From: Rhododendron vialii
Lineage: Eukaryota > Streptophyta > Magnoliopsida > Ericales > Ericaceae
Direction: 5' to 3'
DNA: 64,000 nucleotides
Assembly (NCBI RefSeq): GCF_030253575.1
Contig: NC_080569.1
Location: forward strand, 14,064,001 to 14,128,000
The translations under genes were made by a program, and so were the position numbers. Below, piece after piece: positions 57,101-64,000 of this stretch. The notes beneath the pieces are model-generated. The model searched no databases, was not told the origin of the DNA, and saw only the letters and a program-made list of their open reading frames with translations. Every line of letters begins with the position of its first letter. The stretch's first letter is position 1.

Positions 57101-58376
57101 ATTTGACCCAAAAAGCCCAGATATTAGAAAGGCCAAATTTCAGGCTCGTTTATCCAAGAGACCCTTCAACATCTTGGATCACATGAATAGCGAGCACAAC
57201 CATAGGTTGGCCGTATCAAATCCTCTCTCTCTGGAACCTCAGATTGATGACTCAGGCCCATCCATACAAGCCGGGTTAAAAATCAAAAAATGGAAAAGGT
57301 CCAGCAGAAGATCTATCACCAAAGAACAAAATGAGATAATTACTCTCGTGTTCACTCAAACTGGTGATTCTGCTATATGCAGAACTATTGAGGATGAGTT
57401 CTTTCGCCTCAATAAAATGACCCAATCAAATGGCATTAACATTCGTGTCAAAAATGCCAGCTCTTTTGAAAAAATTATTTTTAAAGAGGAAATTGATTTG
57501 GAAAATTGGGATAAAGAAGCCCCAATAATTTGGGAAAAATTTGGACACCAAATCATCCCAAAATTTTTTGGTCTATATGAAAGATGGAATTTATTCCACA
57601 GAAATATAGCCACCAACAATTGGAGCTATTTCCTCGAAACATGTTTTCAAAAAACTAACAAACTTGCTTTCGAAGAAAATGCTATGATCTTTCAAGAAAA
57701 GATATACATTACTAAAGAAATCGAGTCTCATATGTTTCTCGAAATTCTTGACTATGGTTTTCTTGGGGGAATCAAAATCCCATTCGAAGGAAAAATCCAA
57801 AAAATGATCGAACACTGTTCCAGTAGTGTGAAGGAGTTCATCAACTTTGTGATTAATACCCTAGAACAAAGAGAGATAACACTCTCTGGCTATGGTATAC
57901 AGGTTATTTCAGCAGCACCACTCTACGTTTTCAACAGATGGCGTACGATACAGGATTTTTACAACAATCCTCCTGCTGTTCATCCAAGTCTCCATTTATT
58001 CAAAGAAAGTAATGAATGGATCGACACGATCGAAGATAACTACAAATCCTCTCCAAGTATGGGAATTAATTCTCAAGAAAGAGGAATAGGAATTCAAAAA
58101 ATTAATGATGAATTGGGCAACCAAAGTCAGCATTATGTTTGGAAAGACGACGAAAGATTCGTTTTCTTTGCACACCAAGAATGGCCAAGAATCAAAATCC
58201 ACTATCTTTGCTTAGAGGACAAGATTTTTGCAAAGCAGATGTTGCGGACCCCATCTCCACCGAAAGATGCTACTTTTGACTCGGATACTGAGCAAGAAGA
58301 CATCAACAGTGAAGAAATGGCCGACAATCCAGACTGTGAGCCATGTGAAGAGATTCCCACCACTAACATAATGTAG
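54174..58376 (+). CDS. pararetroviral polymerase ORF: protease, RT, RNase H and a long C-terminal extension
   Basis: A fully open frame of 1400 codons starts at ATG 54174 inside the end of the coat gene. In order: a coiled-coil Leu/Gln/Lys-rich region (about 85-110), an acidic low-complexity stretch, an aspartic protease (LYDTGCTLN, Asp 226), RT with YIDDILVFS (YIDD at 556-559), and RNase H (TTDASD, Asp 707, and LQTDSK further on). After about residue 850 there are some 540 more residues with a second Leu/Glu/Lys coiled coil, a Lys/Pro-rich segment with the repeat QEANKP, and a globular-looking part (NIRVKNASSFEKIIF ... WIDTIEDNY) I cannot assign. A transactivator-like function for this part is only a guess. 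No stop or frameshift breaks the frame, so integration may be recent. Confidence 0.88.
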   Translation: MSGHIRYTDDVTETNPEVLTRYREFCSLRDPRTPGHAHWKGKTDLEVMNSARKRVWYIKLQDRPLAGQEAEVPLACHSVQMDILQKQLELKQLELQILQLQLENKKKVEDKPIKEKLVQPPSPSLTIAQPYPSDDSYEGDTEESESDEEYESYFPEENDNESEDTSESEPSQSDDDYTSKSDDDEVDFIKEAEPAFSIGKATGVRFFETTIHAQGHNDYTVSALYDTGCTLNLAREEVLPPELWIQGPAKSLTYANSATSTIDRWAPNVQVTLGIQVFTIDFWQHNLMRYEIIIGNSFWSSNGPLIVYDDTIILRDNNIVRLNKKPTEFIPQWLASEVNALKSGEYHPTKAGIQETITHVRQLLNKNFSSNPLAMSNPSHPKCKITLMPKDTLAIRNLKIPIRIKPYPASPDGIRDMQEHIKEAMDLSLIRKSTSEWSSPAFIMVNHSEEKRGKSRMVIDYTKLNLCIIKDSYRIPNKDELFLKLRNTKYFSKMDCKSGFFQVKMEEDCIHYTAFSTPIGTYEWLVMPMGLANAPSIFQRKMDDALQNHMDYCMIYIDDILVFSRNAEEHKKHLIAVAETLRNEGIIISEKKAEFFKTKIEFLGIEIEDGEIILQPHILTKVRDFPEQISDKKELQQFLGIINYASSTYLPFIAELRKPLQNKLKKGTPWSWNIQDTECVRRIKQECTKMPTLTLPKNGDKILVTTDASDIGWAGALQFYQLLEDGNYSKTLKIARYANGTWNDTERRWNTFDKELRAIKNVLKKFRIFLWNPFILQTDSKPVIGFLEKKEIQKDRSDKQIRDKISIMSYEDRMTIQHISGARNFIADVLTRQLAASNTNTAHCSEEDISNSAHCSVSAIDSEMEGPNHEKEILQMKLQLAQLEAEKMKLMTQEANKPIISQEANKPKLPPHSYKQAVEATAKLVPLGPKKAAQQAASRKAQPSQKGIFIHEPTAMEIQMPEPTGKGKSPLQPKMKFDPKSPDIRKAKFQARLSKRPFNILDHMNSEHNHRLAVSNPLSLEPQIDDSGPSIQAGLKIKKWKRSSRRSITKEQNEIITLVFTQTGDSAICRTIEDEFFRLNKMTQSNGINIRVKNASSFEKIIFKEEIDLENWDKEAPIIWEKFGHQIIPKFFGLYERWNLFHRNIATNNWSYFLETCFQKTNKLAFEENAMIFQEKIYITKEIESHMFLEILDYGFLGGIKIPFEGKIQKMIEHCSSSVKEFINFVINTLEQREITLSGYGIQVISAAPLYVFNRWRTIQDFYNNPPAVHPSLHLFKESNEWIDTIEDNYKSSPSMGINSQERGIGIQKINDELGNQSQHYVWKDDERFVFFAHQEWPRIKIHYLCLEDKIFAKQMLRTPSPPKDATFDSDTEQEDINSEEMADNPDCEPCEEIPTTNIM

Positions 58377-58506
58377 TGGAGTCACTATTCACCTTTTGAC
58401 CCATAGGGTCATGCTTTATGCTTTCGGTGTGGCGTGCTTTCCTTTTGAGCTGTAACACTAAGTGGGGGTTCCCACCATGTGAGCCTTAGCTCAGGGCATC
58501 TAGGTC

Positions 58507-58525
58507 CTCTCCTATTTAAGGAGAG
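58507..58525 (+). promoter_or_regulatory. TATA region of virus 2 promoter, in a short palindrome
   Basis: CTCTCCTATTTAAGGAGAG contains the TATA-like core TATTTAA, flanked by the inverted 6-mers CTCTCC and GGAGAG. It lies about 130 bases past the polymerase stop, where caulimovirids place the promoter of the genomic transcript. Start of transcription is expected near 58545. Confidence 0.6.
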
Positions 58526-58576
58526 CAGGTTTTCTCTTACAGATAATCCGATTTTAGAGCTTTCTCTCTCTCTCTA

Positions 58577-58598
58577 AAAAAAAAAAAAAAAAAAAAAT
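58577..58598 (+). repeat. A22 homopolymer after a CT tract in the viral transcript start region
   Basis: About 22 consecutive A residues follow (CT)n at 58561-58576. They lie about 40 bases downstream of the presumed transcription start. Confidence 0.8.
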
Positions 58599-58702
58599 CA
58601 AAGTGTTCTTGTAAGGTATGTGTGAGTAGTCCTCTAGGGGCTCCGATGGGGGCTCTGAAGGCAAGAGCATAGTAGCTCATATCTATGTAAGTCGTTTGTT
58701 TT

Positions 58703-58708
58703 GAATAA
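58703..58708 (+). terminator. polyadenylation signal of virus 2
   Basis: AATAAA lies about 160 bases downstream of the presumed transcription start, so the terminal redundancy (R) of the viral RNA would be about 180 bases. The same hexamer is found inverted at about 63887-63892 in the - copy. Confidence 0.55.
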
Positions 58709-59456
58709 ATTTCAGGTTTAATAACTACTTTTGTTCTTGTACTACTTGTGTTATGTCTATGAGTTTAAAGGGTTATTGCTAAGGCTTAATTTGGTTTGGC
58801 CCCTGTATGATTGTCAGAACAAAAATTTATTTTTGAAACGCCCAAAGATTTTCATGGCAACAAAACACCATATTCTACCAGAAGTCTTTTAAAAATGCCG
58901 CCCCTGTTGATAGCACCGCCGCTCTGCCGCCTCCGCTTTAGTCGCCGCGATGGACAGCATAGACGTTTTAGGAACAGGCTTCAGGCAACGCTTTTATGAA
59001 AATGGCAAAACTTAAAGACGGGTATTCGAATAAGGTTTTGACCAAAAACCCATAGGGTGCCAGAGTTCTGAGGATCAGTTGTTCTTTTATAAATTTTTGG
59101 CAGTATAAGACCATTAACCAAATATTAGCCAAAGCCTTTCAATCTCTCGATAGACCTATACACATAGTATTTTTACAAAAGATTTCTAGTTATTCGAAGT
59201 TTATGTCAAAATAAAACTTCCTTTTCATAGTAGAGCTTCTTATTCGCTCCTAGTAAGTCCTTTATGACAAAGAGCCATATCCCATGGAGTACCCCGTTCT
59301 TTCATCTATTGCATAAACACCACTTGCATATAGTATCATGCATTTGAAATGAAGATCATTTCAAGAAAATCCCTTAAAATAAGGGAAAACCATGCTCCAA
59401 AGGAGCAAATACGGGCCAACCCGACCAGATCCTGCCGGCCAAACGACGGTCAGAAA

Positions 59457-59466
59457 TGGTATCAGA
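59457..59466 (+). promoter_or_regulatory. truncated tRNA-Met primer-binding site at the junction
   Basis: TGGTATCAGA matches the first ten bases of the tRNA-Met primer-binding site. The next bases are TCCTCATCC instead of GC, because the sequence passes here into the inverted coat gene. The + copy therefore ends within its primer-binding site. Confidence 0.85.
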
Positions 59467-59855
59467 TCCTCATCCATAGGTTCGTTTTTGACATTGACTG
59501 TGCCTCCATATCTTTTGTTCCAAAGATGTTTGCTTCGCTCGTAAGCGGTATAATCATCTTGGACTAATATGGGTTTCTTCTTATGCCTCCTTTTAGGGTT
59601 TTTACCCTTAAAGGTCTGAGCATTAACCTCTTCCTCTGGAAGTGGTGATTCGTCATGATCAATGTTGTTGACCTCGAATCTCTCAGGAAAGTAACCATAG
59701 TCTATCGGATATTCCAATATACTGGTTACAAGGCATAGTTCCTCGCAGACGTTTTTTCCATTATCCCAGTCAGTATCCAACTGTGATTTTAATACCTTTA
59801 GATTTACATCTAATGGTAATCCAAGTCTGGCTAATTCCTTCTGGTAATTAGTCAT
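59467..59855 (-). pseudogene. coat-protein N-terminal fragment of virus 2
   Basis: The ATG at 59855 overlaps the movement-protein stop as ATGA. About 129 viral residues follow, beginning MTNYQKELARLGLPLD, with a basic patch (NPKRRHKKKP) that may act in nuclear import. The viral sequence ends near EPMDEDL at the inverted junction. The open frame continues to 59361, but those residues come from inverted leader sequence. Assignment to the coat gene rests on position after the movement ORF. Confidence 0.65.
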
Positions 59856-60757
59856 ATTAGATTGGAAAAATCCATCGTGGAGTGATTTCTCGAAGATACT
59901 GATCCTCTGGATCTAGTAGGCTTCTTTAATCTTACATTGAGACCATCTTTGGTATCAATGCTGTATTCAACTTCAGTAGATGTTTCTACTGTGAGGGAAG
60001 GTGCCCTTCTTTTGAATACAAAATCTAAGTCATAAGTAAGCTCATCAACCGGTATAGGTTGGGGAATAGCTTCAGGACCAATATTCGATCCTTTGATTAT
60101 GACTGATTTGCCCCGAGATAAACCATATTGATCTATCCCTGAGTCAGAACGTTTTCTATATGGCTTGCCCATTTGGTTCCAAGACATATAGGTTCTAACT
60201 TCAACTGCTAAAGCCTTGGATCCTTCCAATAACTTTACAGTGGGTTTTATATGCAATGCTAGTGCATCTTCGAGATTAGCATCCATTATCGACAACGTAT
60301 TGTCCAGGAATATCTCGGTGTATGTAGCTCCAGAAAACAAATTGGTAGTGTAGAGACCTATCACTCCTTGTTTTGGATCTGACATACGTTCATCAATGAG
60401 GTATATTTGCAGAGGGATGTTAACTCCTGCATTACCCAGCCATTTGACTGTCAGCTGTATTGCTGATACATTGATATAGCCATAGCTAGGACAATCCTTT
60501 CGGATTTCATCTTCTATGATTACCGGTATCCGAATATAATCATTTGAAGTGTAGTCCTTGATGTTTATTTTAAACATCCGAATGGCTTTATCTTTCTTTG
60601 CCCGATTTACTTCATATAGCGCCGCCTCAGGGATCTGACATGCTTTGAAGTTGCTAGCATCATCTACCTCTTGGTAGGTGAGCTTGCCATAAACCTGGTA
60701 TCCAGGCTTGGGCTTTTCTCTTACCAAAAGTCTTTGGAATTTTCCCAATAGACTCAT
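59852..60757 (-). CDS. 30K-type movement protein of virus 2
   Basis: From ATG 60757 the frame encodes 301 residues. I chose this ATG because it overlaps the ORF3 stop as ATGA, exactly as at the two neighbouring junctions; an in-frame ATG at 60784 lies nine codons upstream. The segment YINVSAIQLTVKWLGNAGVN followed by PLQIYLIDERM and GVIGLYTTNLFSG resembles the core of 30K-superfamily movement proteins, which move virus through plasmodesmata. A basic stretch (KPYRKRSDS) follows, and the C-terminus is Ser/Arg-rich. No lesion is visible. Confidence 0.8.
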   Translation of the reverse strand: MSLLGKFQRLLVREKPKPGYQVYGKLTYQEVDDASNFKACQIPEAALYEVNRAKKDKAIRMFKINIKDYTSNDYIRIPVIIEDEIRKDCPSYGYINVSAIQLTVKWLGNAGVNIPLQIYLIDERMSDPKQGVIGLYTTNLFSGATYTEIFLDNTLSIMDANLEDALALHIKPTVKLLEGSKALAVEVRTYMSWNQMGKPYRKRSDSGIDQYGLSRGKSVIIKGSNIGPEAIPQPIPVDELTYDLDFVFKRRAPSLTVETSTEVEYSIDTKDGLNVRLKKPTRSRGSVSSRNHSTMDFSNLI

Positions 60758-61452
60758 TTTCTTTGGTAAGGAACATCCATCCAAGCATATGCCTTGGGCT
60801 TCCTCAGGGTAGCACCAAATTCTGGCAATAGAGGCTTGTTACCACCTGAGGTTCCTATGGAACCTACGGCTTTCTTTACTTCATCAAGATCTTTCTCCAC
60901 ATGGGATAGATCGAGATGTTTCATACCGTCTTCGATTTGCTTGACCATAGGTCCAGTATCAAATCGGGGATTGGTGGTTTTATTTTTCAAATCATCTACA
61001 ATATCAACAAGAGTATTGATGGAGATATTACTATCATTCAATACTTTTACTGCGGTAGTTATCTGGTTTCCAGATTGCTCCATAGCAGTTAATGCTTTGT
61101 TGATTGTAGTAGTGGTTTGAGTTACGTCAACTTGTTTGAAATTGACAAACTCTTGTTTCAGAGTGCTTATCTCATCAAGGATTTCCTTGAGAATTTCTCT
61201 GTTTTTATCCACTTCGCAGAAGGTATATGTTATCAAAAACTGATTAGATCGTATCAATCTTTCAGTTCTTAATGTACTTTCTTTTGCGCTTGATTTGACC
61301 AAGGTATCATCTGCTATACTTATGGCAAAGTTTTGATCTCCTGTTCCGTGATAATCGGACAGTAGTTCTTTTGCCTTAAGTGCATAGAGTTTTGCATTAG
61401 CATCCATGGTAGCCATATCTTGGCTCCTGTAGGAATTATCGCTATTGCTCAT
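60754..61452 (-). CDS. viral ORF3, coiled-coil protein (possible virion-associated protein)
   Basis: The frame of 232 codons begins at ATG 61452, overlapping the ORF2 stop as ATGA. Heptad-like regions (EILKEILDEISTLKQEFVNF; VDIVDDLKNK; VEKDLDEVKKAVG) predict coiled coils. The C-terminus GATLRKPKAYAWMDV is aromatic and basic. Small coiled-coil proteins with a nucleic-acid-binding tail precede or follow the movement gene in several caulimovirid genera and act as virion-associated proteins. The link here is by analogy only. Confidence 0.65.
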   Translation of the reverse strand: MSNSDNSYRSQDMATMDANAKLYALKAKELLSDYHGTGDQNFAISIADDTLVKSSAKESTLRTERLIRSNQFLITYTFCEVDKNREILKEILDEISTLKQEFVNFKQVDVTQTTTTINKALTAMEQSGNQITTAVKVLNDSNISINTLVDIVDDLKNKTTNPRFDTGPMVKQIEDGMKHLDLSHVEKDLDEVKKAVGSIGTSGGNKPLLPEFGATLRKPKAYAWMDVPYQRK

Positions 61453-62252
61453 CTAAGCCAGATTTTAACCTTTTCAAGGACTCCAGTGGTAGCGGCTAAG
61501 GTATCCTTAACCTCTTTAACCAAAGGTAAGAGTTCTCCGTTAATCCTCAGGATTTCTTTAGAGTTCTCTTCTGTCCTTAACTCTGTGGGTTTTGGGTTAT
61601 CCGGATCAAATTTGATCTCTGAGATAGCCTCCCTTAGAGTATAGTGAAGTTTATGAAGCTCGAGGCTTACTTCACCCATATGGTCTTGGTTTGCTTTAAG
61701 CATAGAAGCCTGAATCAGTCCAGGGTTCATAGCTTTGACCATTGTTACCATATCTTTGATTTGGACTGAAGTTTGACGTTGAATCATTTCAAGGTCTTTA
61801 ACTCTGTCGCAAAGATTGGCAATAGCGTCATTGCTCGTACTATCGCTAGTAGAGCTACCTGGGGTATTGGGAAGTCTGTCCCTTAACCTTTCCAAGACGT
61901 TATACATCTTTTCATTCCAGGCTTCAAAGTCGCTAGCTTTGATTGATCTAGACTTGAGATCATTAATCTTCTTTTTGAGCTTTTCATAGCTTCCTATGGA
62001 AGTTTGATTGATGCTTAGCATCTGCTCTGAAGATTTGTCTACAGCAGCACTAAATCCAATAATCAAGAGATCCACAATGACGTTAGTCATACGGATTATA
62101 TCCTGATTAGAGAAAGTTGTACTGTGCAACTTGTGAGGATGTATGCATCCTTCAGAAGCTATAGGGCAGTAGTTAACTGTCCACCAAGAATTTTGATCTT
62201 GGTTTGGAGCTTCCACTAGGCGTCTTAGGCCTTGCAAGATTTCTCCAATCAT
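61449..62252 (-). CDS. viral ORF2, helical protein of unknown function
   Basis: The first ATG of the frame is at 62252 (MIGEILQGLRRLVEAP), giving 267 residues. It starts ten bases past the ORF1 stop. The protein has a Cys/His-containing segment near the N-terminus (NYCPIASEGCIHPHKLH) and long helical stretches (YEKLKKKINDLKSRSIK; LCDRVKDLEMIQRQTS). No domain is recognised. It may serve in transmission or particle assembly, as similarly placed proteins do in other genera, but nothing in the sequence proves it. Confidence 0.65.
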   Translation of the reverse strand: MIGEILQGLRRLVEAPNQDQNSWWTVNYCPIASEGCIHPHKLHSTTFSNQDIIRMTNVIVDLLIIGFSAAVDKSSEQMLSINQTSIGSYEKLKKKINDLKSRSIKASDFEAWNEKMYNVLERLRDRLPNTPGSSTSDSTSNDAIANLCDRVKDLEMIQRQTSVQIKDMVTMVKAMNPGLIQASMLKANQDHMGEVSLELHKLHYTLREAISEIKFDPDNPKPTELRTEENSKEILRINGELLPLVKEVKDTLAATTGVLEKVKIWLR

Positions 62253-62261
62253 GATCAATAT

Positions 62262-62846
62262 TCAATCAAGATGTGGAAAGAGAAATTGCTTGAAGTCCCT
62301 TGCCCAATTGACATTATTAACATCAATAGTAGGTCTCCTACTATTGCCTATACCACCATTTCTGATGGATAGCTTGTTAAGCATGTCTTGCACTATTCGA
62401 TCGAGTGTGAGATTTGCACATCCCGCGATAGGCATTTCATCAAGATGATATTCATCTTGGTTTATCTCATTGTGTTCCACGTTTCTTTTATAGACCAGTT
62501 CATGATCTATGAGGAACTTGAGATATTTGCTGTACTGTTCGTCGCATAAGCGGTATACAGTTTTAGCGTCTTCATCGGCGTCTTCAAACCATTGGGTTGC
62601 TGGATTTATCCTGTGCTTGATAAGATTCATAGCAAACTGAGCAACACCAATATAATGTAAAGCTCTTTTTCCTTCGTCATTAGGAAAATAAAGAGTATTA
62701 TTTGTTTGAACAGCCCAAGGAGGATTTAGCCATGTTTTGGCGTAAGCCCTATAAAAGGCATGATCATTTTCATGTCCATGCAAAGCCCAGTGAGTAGTTA
62801 GCTCCTTGGCCTCTTGCAGCATAGCTGCTCGCATGTGGTCTGCCAT
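62262..62846 (-). CDS. viral ORF1, function unknown
   Basis: The first ATG is at 62846 (MADHMRAAMLQEAKELTTHW), giving 194 residues; the frame is open 16 codons further, but only from a TTG. It lies 280 bases after the primer-binding site. The protein is rich in His, Asp, Trp and Tyr and looks globular (AYAKTWLNPPWAVQTNN; YLKFLIDHELVYKRN). No domain is recognised. As the first ORF it would be translated after the long leader. Confidence 0.65.
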   Translation of the reverse strand: MADHMRAAMLQEAKELTTHWALHGHENDHAFYRAYAKTWLNPPWAVQTNNTLYFPNDEGKRALHYIGVAQFAMNLIKHRINPATQWFEDADEDAKTVYRLCDEQYSKYLKFLIDHELVYKRNVEHNEINQDEYHLDEMPIAGCANLTLDRIVQDMLNKLSIRNGGIGNSRRPTIDVNNVNWARDFKQFLFPHLD

Positions 62847-63126
62847 TTGTTTTATTTTAAAACAAAAATTCTCCTTGTTGTAGAAACAGTGCAATGTCTT
62901 GAAACAAGACGAGGTGTTCCCAAGGGTTTCTTGGCAAATTTTACAAAGATCGACATAACCGATGCCATAGGCAAAAGGGTATGTTAATATTTGTACTTTT
63001 GCTAATTTTTAGCAAAATGGAGTAAGTATGGCATTTACGACCTTTTGAAGGAAATAAATAAATACTTACAGGTCTAAACCATATTGGTTTAGTGTAGATT
63101 CCGATCTTCTTTTTGCAGAATAACCG

Positions 63127-63138
63127 GCTCTGATACCA
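63127..63138 (-). promoter_or_regulatory. perfect tRNA-Met primer-binding site of the inverted virus 2 copy
   Basis: TGGTATCAGAGC on the - strand is identical to the consensus complementary to the 3' end of initiator tRNA-Met. It lies 280 bases upstream of the ORF1 start. Confidence 0.92.
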
Positions 63139-64000
63139 TTTCTGACCGTCGTTTGGCCGGCAGGATCTGGTCGGGTTGGCCCGTATTTGCTCCTTTGGAG
63201 CATGGTTTTCCCTTATTTTAAGGGATTTTCTTGAAATGATCTTCATTTCAAATGCATGATACTATATGCAAGTGGTGTTTATGCAATAGATGAAAGAACG
63301 GGGTACTCCATGGGATATGGCTCTTTGTCATAAAGGACTTACTAGGAGCGAATAAGAAGCTCTACTATGAAAAGGAAGTTTTATTTTGACATAAACTTCG
63401 AATAACTAGAAATCTTTTGTAAAAATACTATGTGTATAGGTCTATCGAGAGATTGAAAGGCTTTGGCTAATATTTGGTTAATGGTCTTATACTGCCAAAA
63501 ATTTATAAAAGAACAACTGACCCTCAGAACTCTGGCACCCTATGGGTTTTTGGTCAAAACCTTATTCGAATACCTGTCTTTAAGTTTTGCCATTTTCATA
63601 AAAGCGTTGCCTGAAGCCTGTTCCTAAAACGTCTATGCTGTCCATCGCGGCGACTAAAGCGGAGGCGGCAGAGCGGCGGTGCTATCAACAGGGGCGGCAT
63701 TTTTAAAAGACTTCTGGTAGAATATGGTGTTTTGTTGCCATGAAAATCTTTGGGCGTTTCAAAAATAAATTTTTGTTCTGACAATCATACAGGGGCCAAA
63801 CCAAATTAAGCCTTAGCAATAACCCTTTAAACTCATAGACATAACACAAGTAGTACAAGAACAAAAGTAGTTATTAAACCTGAAATTTATTCAAAACAAA
63901 CGACTTACATAGATATGAGCTACTATGCTCTTGCCTTCAGAGCCCCCATCGGAGCCCCTAGAGGACTACTCACACATACCTTACAAGAACACTTTGATTT
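63129..64000 (-). repeat. right arm of the large inverted repeat (viral leaders)
   Basis: The reverse complement matches 58595-59466 base for base apart from rare substitutions. The arm runs off the window edge, so the promoter of this copy (expected near 64084) is not visible. Confidence 0.9.

Larger units (their letters stand above)
58545..59456 (+). other. leader of virus 2 with short upstream frames
   Basis: About 900 bases of non-coding leader separate the presumed transcription start from the primer-binding site. It contains several short ORFs, the longest of 62 codons at 58811-58999. Long leaders with short ORFs, bypassed by ribosome shunting, are usual in this family; shunting here is an inference. 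The segment is duplicated in inverted orientation at 63139-64000 and beyond. Confidence 0.6.
53816..59466 (+). mobile_element. endogenous pararetrovirus 2, + copy (5'-truncated)
   Basis: The block runs from inside a coat-protein gene through the polymerase ORF, promoter, polyadenylation region and leader to the primer-binding site. Gene order and separate coat and polymerase ORFs with a short overlap differ from provirus 1, so this is a second lineage of Caulimoviridae; I cannot name the genus. The left end is cut at provirus 1 and the right end stops within the primer-binding site, where an inverted copy begins. Confidence 0.85.
58595..59466 (+). repeat. left arm of a large inverted repeat (viral leaders)
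   Basis: Position n in this arm pairs with 122595 minus n in 63129-64000, with no indel over at least 872 bp. I noticed only two substitutions (59020 and 59074) while comparing parts of the arms by eye. The match continues to the window edge, so the true arm is longer. The spacer is 3662 bp. Confidence 0.9.
59467..64000 (-). mobile_element. endogenous pararetrovirus 2, inverted copy (5' half)
   Basis: Read on the - strand from the window edge, this copy contains the leader, a perfect primer-binding site, three small ORFs, a movement-protein ORF and the N-terminus of the coat gene, then ends at the inverted junction. ORFs 2/3, 3/4 and 4/5 overlap as ATGA, the compact style of polycistronic caulimovirids. 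All four complete ORFs are open. Together with the + copy it samples nearly the whole genome of one virus, except the middle of the coat gene and whatever lies beyond 64000. Confidence 0.85.

Noticed and set aside
59361..59466. C-terminal part of the open frame 59361-59855
   Set aside because: These residues are translated from inverted leader sequence beyond the junction and are not coat protein.
60758..60784. Upstream ATG for the viral movement protein
   Set aside because: The ATG at 60757 overlaps the ORF3 stop as ATGA, matching the neighbouring ORF junctions, so it is preferred, although the upstream one cannot be excluded.
62847..62894. Longer ORF1 start of virus 2
   Set aside because: The codon at 62894 is TTG; the first ATG in the frame is at 62846.

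Overview
The window is nuclear DNA of a flowering plant, most likely a woody eudicot. The signs are GT-AG introns, plant-type gene families (an E+ PPR protein, an ALA-interacting subunit, a FAR1-like fragment), long GA and TA microsatellites, many MITEs and LTR remnants, and integrated plant pararetroviruses. Species cannot be read from the sequence.

Layout. At 1-7 kb, the last two exons of an unidentified + strand gene meet, tail to tail, a small three-exon - strand gene for a proline-rich protein with a basic C-terminus; a 35-bp G run lies in its second intron. At 7.4-7.9 kb is a tandem array of eight 60-bp palindromic units. At 9-12 kb is a three-exon WD40 gene (MAK11/PAK1IP1 type, 60S ribosome assembly) with telo-box and site II elements upstream. 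At 13.7-15.8 kb is an intronless PPR gene (-), divergent from an eight-coding-exon CDC50/LEM3 gene (ALIS, +) at 16.9-26.7 kb. The ALIS introns have taken up a PIF/Harbinger-like MITE with a SINE nested inside it, a solo LTR, a second SINE-like piece and other repeats. From 27 to 46 kb genes are sparse: three small candidate genes lie among nested transposons, foldback elements, tandem duplications and a decayed FAR1-like fragment.

At 46.9-64 kb is a cluster of endogenous pararetroviruses (Caulimoviridae) of two lineages. Provirus 1 (-, 46916-53815) has a single-polyprotein layout (movement, coat, protease, RT, RNase H), as in petuviruses and florendoviruses. It carries one clear frame break and 71-bp terminal direct repeats whose inner edge is the tRNA-Met primer-binding site. 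A second, multi-ORF lineage is present twice in opposite orientation. The + copy (53816-59466) carries the coat C-terminus, a 1400-codon polymerase ORF, the promoter and the leader. The - copy (59467 to beyond 64000) carries the leader, primer-binding site, ORFs 1-3, movement protein and coat N-terminus. The two leaders form an inverted repeat of at least 872 bp that is nearly identical, and the + copy also stops at its primer-binding site. Endpoints at this site in both lineages suggest integration of linear viral DNA opened at the minus-strand discontinuity.

The host genes do not form a pathway. The clearest new observations are the architecture of the viral cluster, the nested insertions in the ALIS gene, the palindromic satellite, and the families of long foldback elements at promoters and TA tracts.
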